Source: Glebionis coronaria (taxonomy: Eukaryota; Streptophyta; Magnoliopsida; Asterales; Asteraceae). From it: a DNA stretch of 64,000 bases. Made by a program: the position numbers and the translations under genes. Of the stretch, positions 42,424 to 54,952 are shown piece by piece. A model generated the notes under the pieces. That model saw only the letters and a list, made by a program, of their open reading frames with translations, was not told the origin of the DNA and ran no database searches. The stretch lies in assembly GCA_025667525.1 (NCBI GenBank), contig CM046875.1, positions 123,246,340 through 123,310,339 of the forward strand. Reading direction: 5' to 3'. Position 1 is the first letter of the stretch. Each line of letters starts with the position of its first letter.

Positions 42424-44343
42424 AAAACAGGTTCCACGATCGCTTTTGATCGCACGAGGGGTTCCAAACCGAGAAAACAAGCTTTTCAAGAACTTGACTA
42501 CCACACGAGCATCATTGGTGGGCAAGGCTTTGGCCTCCACCCACTTAGATAGGTAGTCAACCGCAACTAGAATGTACTTATTACCACGAGAAGATGGGAA
42601 CGGCCCCATAAAGTCTATACCCCAAACGTCAAAGATCTCACACACTTGGATGATATTTTGTGGCATTTCATCTTTTTGTGAGGCTTTTCCTTGTCGTTGG
42701 CATGAATCACATGACTTCACAAGATCTTGTACATTTCGGTAAATAGTAGGCCAAAAGAAACCGGCATCAAACACATTCTTAGCCGTGAGATTAGCACCAC
42801 GGTGACCACCCGTGGGTCCCTCATGGCAAGCTCTAAGGATGTTAGAAGCTTCGGTGCCAAATACACAACGTCGGATGATTTGATCCGCACAAGTTCGAAA
42901 CAAGTAAGGGTCGTTCCAAAAGTAGAACTTGACGCCACGAAAGAATTTTCGTTTTTCTTGAGTCGTCATACCCTTAACGATGAAGTTACCCGCATGGTAG
43001 TTTGCAAAATCCGCAAACCATGGGGTGGAAGGATCAAGCTTAGAATTCACTACACCAAGTGTCTCGAGCGGAAATGTTTCGGTGATTTCCTTTGGCTCGT
43101 AAACACTTTGGTGAGGATCTTCCAAACGAGAAAGATGATCGGCCGCTAGATTCTTGGCTCCTTTTTTGTCAACGACGGTGTGATCAAATTCTTGAAGGAG
43201 GAGAATCCAACGAAGTAATCTAGGCTTAGCATCTTGCTTGGCCATGAGATACTTGATAGCCGAATGATCCGTATACACTATGCATTTAGCTAAGACGAGA
43301 TAAGGTCGGAATTTATCAAATGCATACACCACGGCAAGGAACTCCTTTTCCGTTGTAGTGTATTTTAGTTGAGCCTCGGTCATCGTCTTGCTAGCATAGT
43401 GAATAGCCAAGAAGTGCTTTTCATGACGTTGCCCCAAAACGGCCCCAATAGCGTAGTCACTAGCATCACACATAAGCTCAAAGGGGAGGTTCCAATTGGG
43501 AGCAACAAGAATGGGAGCTTCGGTAAGTTTCCTCTTAAGGATTTCAAAGGCTCGTACACAATCTTCGTCAAAGACAAAACGTGCCTCTTTTTCAAGAAGA
43601 TGTGTAATGGGTCGAGAGATCTTTGAAAAATCCTTGATGAATCGACGATAAAAGCCCGCGTGGCCTAGGAAACTCCTAACTCCTTTAACGGTTTTGGGAT
43701 GAGGTAATTTGGCGATGACGTCTACCTTAGCTTGATCTACCTCAATCCCCGCTTTCGAGACCTTGTGCCCTAAGACGATTCCACTTTTAACCATAAAATG
43801 ACACTTTTCCCAATTGAGCACAAGGTTGGTTTCCTCACAACGTTTCAACATTCTCTCAAGGTTAGACAAACACGAAGTGAACAAATTACCAAACACGGAA
43901 AAGTCATCCATGAAGACTTCCATCGTCTTCTCGATCATGTCATGAAAAATAGCCATCATGCACCTTTGAAAGGTTCCCGGTGCATTGCAAAGTCCGAATG
44001 GCATTCTACGATAGGCAAACGTTCCATATGGACACGTAAACGTATTTTTTTCTTGATCACGAGGATCGATGGGAATTTGGAAGTAACCGGAAAAACCATC
44101 TAAAAAGAAATAGAAATCGTTTCCCGCAAGACGCTCCAACATTTGGTCCATGAAGGGCAAGGGAAAATGGTCTTTTCGAGTGGCTTCATTCAACTTACGA
44201 TAGTCAATGCACACTCTCCATCCGGTCACGAGTATAGTGGGAATCAACTCGTTGGCATCGTTTGGCACAACGGTCATCCCTCCCTTTTTAGGGACACAAT
44301 GAATAGGACTCACCCAAGGGCTATCGGAAATAGGGTAAATCAT
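42397..44343 (-). pseudogene. Athila RT, RNase H and integrase (element C)
   Basis: 648 open codons starting within RT ([20 protein letters not shown]). [39 protein letters not shown] and the active-site box FMDD. RNase [32 protein letters not shown]. Integrase: HHCC zinc domain ([11 protein letters not shown]…CDSCQ), then the first two catalytic Asp ([13 protein letters not shown]). It ends VMANSKGS because of a one-base deletion in a T run at 42424-42427, also present in D. A further one-base deletion at about 44358-44365, private to C, separates this part from gag-protease. Confidence 0.92.
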
Positions 44344-46712
44344 TCCCGCGTCAAGGATTTAAGGACCTCCTTTTTGATGACGTCGTGAATTTTGGGGTTC
44401 ACCCTCCTTTGACTTTGGATTGCGGGCTTGTAATCCTCCTCCATTAAGATTTTGTGGGTACAAAACTTGGGATCGATTCCCTTAATGTCAGATAACTTCC
44501 ACGCAATTGCCCCTTTGTGATCCTTTAGAACATCGACAAGTGCGGTTTTTTCATCATTCGAAAGTTCCTTCGCAATAATAACCGGCAACTTGTCGTCCTC
44601 CTCTAAATAGACATATTCAAGATGAGTAGGTAAATCTTTCAACTCGAGGATAGGTGGTTCCCCAAGTGAAGATTTGGGCTCGATACTCATAACCTCCTCG
44701 GGTGGAGGAAATGGGAAATCGTTGAGAAAATCCTTGATAATCGAGAAGTCCTCATCGTTGTCGAGGTCTTCGTTACAAGTACGTGGAACATAGAATTCTT
44801 CCAACGCAAAACCACCACCTTCAAATGGAGTGAAGGTTGGTGTCAAATTATCAAGAATTGGATCTAACATAGTGGGATTGCCACTAGTTTCTTCATCACC
44901 AAAACCTAGAACTTCTTGTGAAAATTCCTCGCAAACCACGTCAATCATATCAACGAGGTTTATGGTTGCAATGGAATAAACATGAGAAATTTGAGAGTTT
45001 TGAGTTGCGTTTATAACAAGTTCCTCGTCGTTGAAACGTAAGGTGATCTTTCTAGCATGAACATCGATCAAAGCCATAGACGTATCTAAAAAAGAACGAC
45101 CTAAAATAAGAGGAACTTGAGGATCCGTGGGGATATCAACAATGATAAAGTCTACGGGATAGTAGAACTTCCCCACTTTCACAAAAACGTCTTCCGCCAA
45201 ACCACATGCGGGAATTGTGGAATGGTCGGCCAACTCGATAGACATTAGTGAAGGAGTAAGATTAGGAAGATTGAGCGACTTGAAGATTGCAAGTGGCATC
45301 AAGTTAATGCTAGCACCAAGATCGGCCAAGGCGAAGCATTCCTCCATATCTTGGATTGCACAAGGGATCAAAAATTTACCGGGATCATCGACTTTTTGAG
45401 GTATGCGATTAAGATAAACCGATGAACAACTAGATAATTGGTGCAATTTCTCCTTGTTGTTCAACATACTCTTAAAGTTAGCGGCAAATCGAGGCATCAT
45501 GACAAAAGCATCGGCGAAACTCACATTAAGGTGCAAATCACGAAACATTTTCATAAAAAGCTCAAATTGGTAATTGTCGCGCTCTTGACGTTTCTCCTTC
45601 CTAAGTCTCGATGGATAGGGCAAAGGTGGTGTGGGTTGAGGCATAGTAGGCATAGCCTTTGGAATCTCGGGTTCCAATGATGGTAATGGGTCAACCGTAG
45701 GTGTGGCATGAGCGGTACTTCGTGGGATTGGGACATGCTCCTTTTGGACCACCACCTCGGGTTCTTCCTCAATTGCTTCCTCCGTAGGAGCAATTGGTTG
45801 AGGAGTCGGTTCCTTAAGTGTCTTTCCACTACGTGTGGTAATCACTTTCATCTCACCCTTAGGATTGGATACGGTGTTGCTAGGAAGACTACTCGAAGAC
45901 GGTTTACACATTATTGCCTCAAACATAGACGAGATTTTATCTTCAAACACGGATTGCCTCTTTTCGGCTTTAATCATTTCTTGTTTAATCTCGTGTTGCC
46001 CTTGTTCCATTTTTTGTTGGTTTTGTTGTAACCTAGTGACATTTCCTTCCATCTTGTTGGTGTGGATTTTAAGTTCATTAGCTAACTCATTTTTCAACTC
46101 TTTCTTCAAGTCGTTCTTAAACTCGGATCTTAGGCTAATGATTTCTCTTTGAATATTGTCAAACCTAGCATCATTCCCACTAGCGTATTCAACAAACTCA
46201 CTTGGAAGATCTTTCAATGTTTGCAAACCCTTGTTGTTGTTTTGAAAATCATTTTGATTCTTGTTTGAAACTTGATTATTAGCCCCTTGATTCCCATAGT
46301 TTCCCTTGTTGTAATTGTTTTTGAAACCAACTTGATTGTTGCGATAGTTGTTGTTAGCATTTTGATTTGAACCAAAACCCGGTGGAGTCATTTGATTAGA
46401 GCAGGAAACTTGACCGTTTTGGTTGTAATTTCCCGTGGCCGTGAAGGCACTCGAAGTGTTACCACCGTTGGTAATGCACTCGGAGAAATCATGACCTCCA
46501 CCACAATACATGCAAGAAACCTCAACCGCTTTAGCCGTAGCGGGAGCACTTTGTTCACCAACTTTAAACTCAATCAAAAGTCCTTTTAGCATATCAAAAA
46601 TCTTGTTTTCCAAGTTCGCCTCAATTTGGCAAGCATCGATGGTAGTAGACAAAGAAGGTGAAGTCGAAGACGAAGCCTTACGAACACTAGACGTGCTACG
46701 AGGACTATACAC
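44340..46712 (-). pseudogene. Athila gag C-terminus and protease (element C)
   Basis: 790 codons. Zinc knuckle [13 protein letters not shown] (CX2CX3HX4C), Asn-rich region, coiled-coil ([19 protein letters not shown]), Pro-rich linker, aspartic protease ([25 protein letters not shown]), and the linker to RT ([37 protein letters not shown]), ending at the private frameshift. Upstream it is separated from the capsid part by an in-frame TAA at 46725-46727, also in D. Confidence 0.9.
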
Positions 46713-46724
46713 CTTAGATCTATT

Positions 46725-47510
46725 TTAAATTATCACCAAAGCTTCCTCAACCGTTTTACACAAAAAATTACCACCCGCGACGGCATTCAAATAATCCCTT
46801 TCATGATCATTAAGTCCATTGTAAAACGTGTCAATTTGATGCAAGTCGGAAAAACCGTGATGAGGACATTCATGTAACATTTCCTTAAACCTATTCCAAG
46901 CCGTTGAAAAACTTTCATTAAATTCTTGTGAAAACTTTGAAATCTCGTTTTTCAAGTGCGTAGTCTTAGAGGGCGGAAAAAATTGGTTCACAAATTTAGA
47001 CACGAGATCCTTCCACGTCAATATAGAATTGGGTGGCTCTTTCTCTAACCAAATTTTAGCGGGCCCCGCTAAGGAATACAGAAAAAGCATCATCTTAATC
47101 GAGTCATTCGAGACATCCTTAAACTTGCAAGTGGCGGTAAGACGATTGAATTGGCGGATATGGTTGTGTGGATTGTCCTTCTCATCACCACGGAATTTGT
47201 TGTTTTGGATCATCGACAACAAACCCGTTTTCACCTCAAAATTCTCCGCAAGGATAGCGGGAATCACAATAGCCTCTCCATAACCCTCGGTGGGTTCTTG
47301 AAGTCACTCCATCATAGTTCGATTCGCCATGGTTGGTGCTTCTCTTACAATGGGTTCGTCAATAGGAGACTCCTCACTAGAAAGATTGGGAGTGGGAGTT
47401 TTGTTCTTTCGTTTACGTACACGTCTCGCTTGATTACGAGTTAGCATAAATGTCACGTACAACGAGAGGACGAGCAAAGAAGATTCTTTTTGGTGTTTTG
47501 TATTTTTCAA
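46725..47510 (-). pseudogene. Athila gag N-terminal and capsid part (element C)
   Basis: The N-terminal piece (47510-47304, MKNTKHQKES) ends at TGA where element A has TTA. The capsid piece (47267-46725) runs from VIPAILAENFEVKTG to the TAA before NRSKVYSP. Capsid motifs as in element A. The two stops are shared with D, so they predate the duplication or descend from a common defective parent. Confidence 0.88.
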
Positions 47511-48176
47511 ATTTTTTTTGTGGTTTTTGATTGTATTAATCTTTTTGGAATTTGGTGAATGTATTAAGTAGACACAAATCTACAAATCTCCTCCTTAATC
47601 AAATCTCTCGATTAAAGAAGCCTCAAGGAATGAAAACGATCACGTGAAGTGAACGCCTTCGATGACTTTAGAACGTTGGTGGGACACCAAAACGTTCAAG
47701 AGGGTTTAATCAATGGAAACCAAGAAAATATATATGATACTTAGTAATACTTTGGGCGGAAAAACCCTCGATTAGCTCTCAAAATCAAATACTCACAAGC
47801 AAGCGGGGAAACGAGGCGGCGCGAAGCACTTAAGAGCCTTTTTCCTTAGGATATATTTTATAATATCCGCCTTATACCCACCTTATAGTTTGTATTTTTC
47901 AAGATTGAGCTTCACGAAAGTATTTATCTATTTTTGCCTTTTTCTTTGGTTTGAGATTTGAATACAATGATTGAGTAATGACCTCCCAATTCAAGGTTGT
48001 GATTTCTCACGTATTTGGAGTACTTGTGAATTTTTTGTTCTACGTATACACTATAGTAATAGTATTCACACAAAAACTGAAAACCGATAATACGTATTAG
48101 TAGAGTGCTACTAATACAAATACTATTTATGGTTAGTATATAAAAACAACAATGCCAATCAAAACACAACACGCCT
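47511..48176 (-). other. Leader of element C
   Basis: Non-coding, homologous to the leaders of A and D. A minus-strand open frame here (48172-47924) is not kept in A. Confidence 0.7.
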
Positions 48177-48193
48177 CCCCGACAGCGGCGCCA
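48177..48193 (-). other. Primer-binding site of element C
   Basis: Minus-strand TGGCGCCGCTGTCGGGG, tRNA-Asp type with two mismatches, three bases from LTR2. Confidence 0.9.
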
Positions 48194-48196
48194 AAA

Positions 48197-51100
48197 TGAT
48201 AGTTGTAAAATTACCCCTTTAGGAAAAGGATGGCAAATATAGGGTAATCACGACGATTTAGGAAAACCGTGTGTAAATGACCCTAAAATGAGTTCGTTCT
48301 CAAGGAGGCTAGTGTGTTATGTGTGTAATGACTTGGATTAGATTTGTGATTATATTGTTGAGAAATAAAAATAGAAATGAGATTAGAAGAGAATGACGGT
48401 TACGAAGACGGATTAAACTAAGTCGAAAAAGGTGTACACGTAAAACCGTAAAAAGTGCTAAAATTAAAATTTTATCCTAAAAATTCCTAAAAATGACCAA
48501 AAATCCACAATAATATTCTAAGAGTTTACAAAAAATCCAAACTTGCCAAAACCTTTTAATTAATTAGATAATGACTTTTTAATGCAAATTAAAGCCCTAA
48601 AAATCAAAATTAATTATTAAGAAGCCCTAAACAAGATTTTAAAGTTTGTAAACCTAAAAAATACTCTAATTAAGCTAAAAAGTATTTTTCAAAATTTTAA
48701 AACCACTAAAAACTATTTTTAAACAATTAAAAACTATTAAAATCAATTAAAACTTAAATTAATTCTAGAAAATAATTAAAAGACTCTAAAAATATTTGGA
48801 AAGTATCAAAATTCCTAATTAAGTGTTTAGAACCTAGGAAACATATAAAAACTTAGAAAATCAGACTTTAATTTTTAATAATAAAATAATATTAAAATAA
48901 TATAAAAAATCCAAAAATCATAAAAAATTCTAAAAACTTGCAAACTAGCTTAATTTAACCTAAATAACTCAAGAATAAAAGTGAAATTACCTAAATACCC
49001 TTAATGGGCCTAGAAAATGGGCTAAACCCAAAACAGTACCTTATTGGGCCAAATTTGGGCCCAATAACAAAAAGTGTTCAAAATAAGGCCAAAAAGCACA
49101 GGTTGACTCAAAATTTGATTCTAAACAACTTTTTCCAAAGGCCCAAAAGCTGAAAGTGTGAAATAAGCTAGCTTATAACAATCAGCTTATTCTTAATGGG
49201 CTTTTTGGCCCATTAAGCTATAAGCCAATGCCATAAGCTAAAATTTGACACACAAGCTTCTTTTGACCTAAATAAGACTTCTGCAAAAAGAAATTTGAAA
49301 TAAGCCCAAGGAATAAGCCTGAAAATGCAATAAGCAATCTACATAAAACGACAAAATAGTCGTTTTTGAGTTCTAGGCCACCCCAAGTGCTGATTCAAGT
49401 TCCAAAAGATTTGAAATGACTTAATTAAGCAAAATCAACAAAGAGTTTTCAAATAAGCTGACTCAATAAGCTGGAAAAATCAAATAAGCACTTATGTAAA
49501 AGTCAAATAAGTTGGTTTTCTAGTAAAAAGTCAAAGTCAAAGTCCAATAAGCTCCAGTCTGCTTAAATGGGTCAAATAATGAAGACCTATCACAAAAATA
49601 AGTTGTTGCAAGTCTGGATAAGCTAGAATAGCTTATTGATAAGTTGAGTTCAAAATTACACTAGCAGGGGCTAGTTTTGGGTGTTGAGCAGTGGAAACTT
49701 TTTCTACTGCTTGACTTGTTTGACTTTTTGTCTTTAGTGACTTTTTTGGAGATTCAGATTACACAAAGGCACCCAATTGATCTTTGGATCAAAAGGAGTC
49801 AATAACAATCAAAATATCACAATCACAAACACCCAATTGATACAGTTTAATCAATCAATCACCAGATATGATACAGACATGAACACTTAAGCAGTTAAGC
49901 ACTTATGAGCAGTTTTAGCACAAATCAGCCAGCCAAATTCAACCAAATACATACACAAGCTATTATAAAGTCCAATAAGCAAGTCTAAACAGGTTTCATG
50001 CAATGGTTCAAAGAATTAAGCAAGATTCAAGCCAATGAAAGTTACTGATGAACACTAACACATGCAGTTTTACACTTTGCTGATGTATTTGACCAATAAG
50101 CCAGATTCAACACTCAATATCTATTCAATAATTTATAATAATGATGTTCTAACAACTTTCAACCCTAAGCATGCACAAATACTAGATTTCACCAAAATCT
50201 TAGGTCAAAAACAGTTAAATTCACCAAGTTATAGCAGATTGTGTGATTTGAAGTTTCAAACCCAAAAACTTGCAGCAAAACACTCTCAACAAGGCATATA
50301 TCAGATACCAAGCATAAACAACACAATCCAACAACACAGTATCAAGTTTCAATCACAAATAGGTAGACCCAAACACCCCTTTATCTTTTCAAAATCAATT
50401 TTTTCAAAGGAAAAGTGAGATTCAAGACCACCCAAGCTCAGATAAACACAATAACAAGCAAGATTAACAGATTCAAGCAGATTTAAGCCACAAAATTCAC
50501 AAGAACACAAGCCACATACAAATATCACCAAAAATCAAGAATTTAAGCAGATTTTAGGATTGAGTATGAAAACCTCATGGATGTACATCCACACCCACGA
50601 ATTTATGAGCTTATGTACTAGCAAGAACAAGTACAAGCTTCCAATAACACCCCTGCTAAGAATCAACAAGGTTAGAAGCACAAGTATAAAAATCAGAAAC
50701 TTGGAAAATCTTGATTAATGCAACCTTGTTACCCCACACTTGATTATCCCCAAGTTATTAGCCTCACCACACCTTAATCTTACTCAATTAGGATGCTATG
50801 ATCAGCCCTATAACCCAAGAATTCCAAGATAGAAACAAGAACTTAGCAAAATATCCAGAAAATGAGAAAATGTGCAAACTTTTGCACACTCCTCTTTTGA
50901 AAACAGGTTTTAAACTTCAAATTCAGTAAGCAATAAACACAAACAAGCAGAAATAAGATGGCACTTGGTCTTTCTTCAAAACACTTAACTCAAATTCATT
51001 AATCAGAAAAAGGATTTACAAGTGCTTGAACAAAGGAAAAACCAAAAGCAACTGCTAATGTTGGGTCCTAAGGCCTTTATATAGGCTACATTGAACTACT

Positions 51101-52432
51101 AGAAAGCATAAAAACGTTCCCCTAATGTTGATGAAGTCCCCAAAATGCCCCTTTAAAGTTTGAATAGCTTGAGGATCATGTGATGTTTTCTTGGCAGGTT
51201 GTGTGAGTCGGCAAGGATGAATTGCATCCAAAGGCTCAAATTGAGCTTAGAAAGTAAGCAGCAATCCTAAACGTTGGATGGCTGGTAAGTTTTTGTCCTC
51301 TTCCCTTTTGACGTAGCAAGGGAGGCCCCATGCAGCATGTAGGTTGGTGGGTTGCCGAGTTTAAGGGTTGGGTTGTGATTAGGAGACTACTAATCAAGAT
51401 TCTGGAGGTTTTTAGGGTTTAATTACAAGTAATTAAGAAGTCCCTAATTGTGTTCATACGATGAACAGTCCATGTTTTGATTTGTTTTTGGGTTTAAAAT
51501 GGTGTTAAGCGCCAAATAATAAACTAATCAAAGATTAGTTTAAACCGGTGTAAGTGGGAAATGACATGGAGGAATGGTGGGATTCCATTGGTGGAGAGAG
51601 TGAGTGGGGTACGTGTCACCCCCTCACTGGCCTAGGTAAGTATCTTGTCTTGGCAGCTTTGGTCCTTCACCTTCCTTTCTTCTTTCACTTTGTAAATTAA
51701 ACCCAAAAATCTGATTCCCTTTGTATTTAAACTTTCTCTTTTCACACTTTTGCCCCAAATACTTTTCCAAAGTATTTTCAGGGGTATTTCTTGCCATATT
51801 TCAATTCTTCAAGGGCTGATTTGGCATTTTGATGATGGATAATGGTCTTGACTTGTACGTTGAGCATTTTGGAGGACTGAAATTACCAAGTCATGTTTGA
51901 TGAGGGACCATTTTTGCCAAATGTTGAAAGTCAAGGGTCCTTTTTGTAATTTTGGGATTTTCAAAGGACCAAACTTGTAATTTTTTGTACTTTGAAGGAC
52001 TTTATGATATATTTGACTTTGTGGAGGATGATGGTTGACAATTTAGCTTTGTTGAGGGGCTAAACTTGCCAAATCTTCAAAGTAGAGGGCCCTTTTTGTA
52101 ATTTTGACAAACTTTAGGGACCAAACTTGTAATTATGAAGATACAAGGGTATAAAGTGTCAATTCTTCTATATTGGAGGACCCTTATTCATAATTCTTCA
52201 AATCTTCAAGGGTTGATCTTGGGAAAGTCTTCATTAGGGCTTGGTTCATTGTGCGGCTTCATTTCCTGTGTTCGTTTTTGTATGATTCTTGTGATCTTTG
52301 TCATTTTCTCAATATCCGTACCTAAAATACACAAGTAACAAACACAAGCATATATATGGGTATTTTGATGATATTTAATGCATTTTAAGCCCTATTTGGA
52401 AGATGAGACTATGTATAAAAGCAGTCTCATCA
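48197..52432 (-). repeat. LTR2, shared by elements C and D
   Basis: 4236 bp, TGAT…ATCA. Serves as 5' LTR of C and 3' LTR of D. It shares with LTR3, against LTR1, an 18-nt insertion (about 49893-49910), CACCCCAAGTGCT, and AACAACTTTTTCC. TATA at 51076-51083, U3 repeats at 51778-52240. Confidence 0.94.
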
Positions 52433-52445
52433 CTCCCCCATACTA
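52433..52445 (-). other. Polypurine tract of element D
   Basis: Minus-strand TAGTATGGGGGAG next to LTR2. Confidence 0.92.
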
Positions 52446-54263
52446 AACCATTGCCGTGCCCTCACGCAATGCTAGAATGAAGTATCGTAGCATCTCCAAA
52501 ATTCGTTTTTATTCACTTTATTGAATGAGAAACTAGCTATACTACTACTATTGCTACTACTACTTACGTTTTAGACATAATGTATGGTTTTCATCGCAAA
52601 ATGGGACGTTTAGGTTCATAGAATAAGAACACGTGAATGCTTCGTTAGAAATAATTTCATCGTCCTCGATTTTCACCCCAATTCCATGCCAAGCGTGTGA
52701 CGAGATCATAGTCATTATAAGTTAGTAATGCTAACACTACTCATGTGCCCTAATCACGTACTTATCCTCCCATTATTCCTAAGTTGTATCTCTTATATTT
52801 TATATTGTCTTGAATGTTTCACGAGGATACATTGTTTGACTTATGCGATAATAGAGATTTAGGTCTAAAAATAGAGTCCTAACGATGTAACTAAGACCAT
52901 CAAATCAATAACCCCTCCTAATAGACAACGATGTCAAAATATTAAGTTGAAAAGAAGAATCGATAAACACGGTTTTATAACGGTTTTGAACATGAGACTT
53001 GTTACCAAGACTTTTATACGCCCCCTAACGGAAGGGCCTTATTATCTTTGGTTTACCTCTATCTTTTATTCAACTTCGCCATGAAGCTTTTATTATGACT
53101 TCGGTCTTGCCTTGCCTTTTATTATCTACCTCATCGGTAGTTTTATTAGCCTAAGACGTATATCCTCACGCTAAGGCGAATTTTGGATCTTTAAAGCTTC
53201 GAAGATTAAGGCTTGATTCACTTTTAATTTTGCATAGATTTTTTGGCCTTGTGGGGCTTCAAATTGTTTGCTTAATTTAGGTGAGCACTTGAAATCTTAT
53301 TATTGGGTGAAGCTTTTGATTATTCGGGTGCCAATACTTCAAAACCGTGACGATGGCGATACCTTAATGTCTTCCCAATTTAATTACACGGAAGCTACTA
53401 GAAAAGACTAGAAACCCAACAATCCCAACTAAACTGCTAAGTCAATATTTATTAAGCAAAAAATATTTACATGCGAAGGGAGAATAAGCAAACAACGAGA
53501 ACACATGAGTTTTTGAAAGAATACGAGTACTCTACGTTTAGCATAGTAACTTATAATTAACCCTATCATTTCTCGTCCTCATTTAAGAGACTTAGCCTAA
53601 TGTGTAGTTAAGGAATCAAAGCTAAGTGCTAAACACGCACGGTCGAGTAAAAAATTATTCTTATTCTCGCCATCGGAAAACCTACATTGTGTCTTCAAAC
53701 ACTTATAAAACATGAGAAATTTTTTAAAATTTGGCCATTTTTAGCCTTATTTTGCAACAAAAACGATAAACAAAAAGATAAACTTTGGAAAGCGTGAAGG
53801 TTTGGCAAGGCAAGTATCTATTCATCCCCCCATACTAAAGTTAAACATTGTAATCAATGTTTCGAGTCTAGGGATGCAAACACCCCCATACTAGAGACGT
53901 AGTCGAATGCCTAATCTAGCATGGAAAGGGTGTAACCAATAAGTTAATAGCCGTTTATGAAGTGTGCTAAAAACCTAAGGTTAGAACATCAAAATGATAT
54001 ATCATGGATATTGAGAAAGTTTTCAAAGCAAACGATCGAGTTCTCCCGTAAAACGAACACGAGAGGCTTCAATCGTAAAGATCATGATCATCTAAAGTCC
54101 ACAATTCACAAACAACCACGGAACAAAGGTTGGAAGGGCACAAATCCCCACACGTTAACTACATTAGAAAGCGATAATATGTACATAGGATAAGCATGGG
54201 ACTCCCCCATGAGGCACCTCGTTTTTATTACGGAGTCATGAGCTCGACTCGATCCCCTCAATA
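52446..54263 (-). other. 3' spacer of element D
   Basis: Counterpart of 39928-41735. Hairpin stem CTACC/GGTAG at 53126-53140; PPT-like motifs at 53826-53833 and 53883-53891. It carries about 12 extra bases near 52522 (TTGAATGAGAAA) that C lacks. No ORF. Confidence 0.75.
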
Positions 54264-54952
54264 CTAATTATCATTGGGGAAGGTGACTTGGTCGAGGTAG
54301 TTCAAGGATGGAACTTCCCCGCCAAAGTAGTGCTTCAACCTATGTCCATTCACCTTGAAGTTAGGACCATCATCTTGAGCTAGCTCGATGGTCCCATACG
54401 GAAACACTTGAGTCACGGTGAATGGACCGGACCAACGGGATTTCAACTTACCGGAAAAGATTTTCAAGCGAGAATTAAAAAGCAAAACTTGATCCCCAAT
54501 GTTAAAAACCCGGTTTTTAATTTTAGAATCATGCAAATTTTTAGTTTTTTCTTTGTAAATTAATGAATTTTCATAAGCAATGTATCTCAATTCATCTAAT
54601 TCATTCAATTGCATTTTCCGGTGTTTTCCCGCGGTCTCCATATCATCATTACAATGCTTTAGGGCCCAATAAGCCTTGTGTTCTAACTCGATAGGCAAAT
54701 GACAATTCTTTCCATACACAAGCTTATAGGGAGTGCACCCAATGGGTGTCTTATAAGCGGTCCTAAAGGCCCATAAAGCATCGTCCAACTTATCCGACCA
54801 AAATTGTCGGTTTTCCCCAACGGATCTCTCCAAGATCCTCTTTAAAGCTCGGTTTGAAACCTCGACTTGCCCACTTGTTTGTGGGTGATAAGCCGTAGAA
54901 AGCCGATGTGTAACCCCATATTTCCTTAGGACCCTTTCGAATTGGCCATTAC
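54264..54952 (-). pseudogene. Athila integrase C-terminal part (element D)
   Basis: Open from the frameshift at 54953-54956 to the stop at 54264. It keeps the third catalytic Glu ([14 protein letters not shown]), then [37 protein letters not shown], and the C-terminal domain ([28 protein letters not shown]). No other lesion is seen, so D's integrase is disabled only by the one-base deletion upstream. Confidence 0.85.

Noticed and set aside
45551..45829. His/Arg/Leu-rich ORF overlapping gag-protease of element C (repeated in D at 58078-58356)
   Set aside because: Shadow of the real gag-pol frame; its codons are dictated by the overlapping protein.
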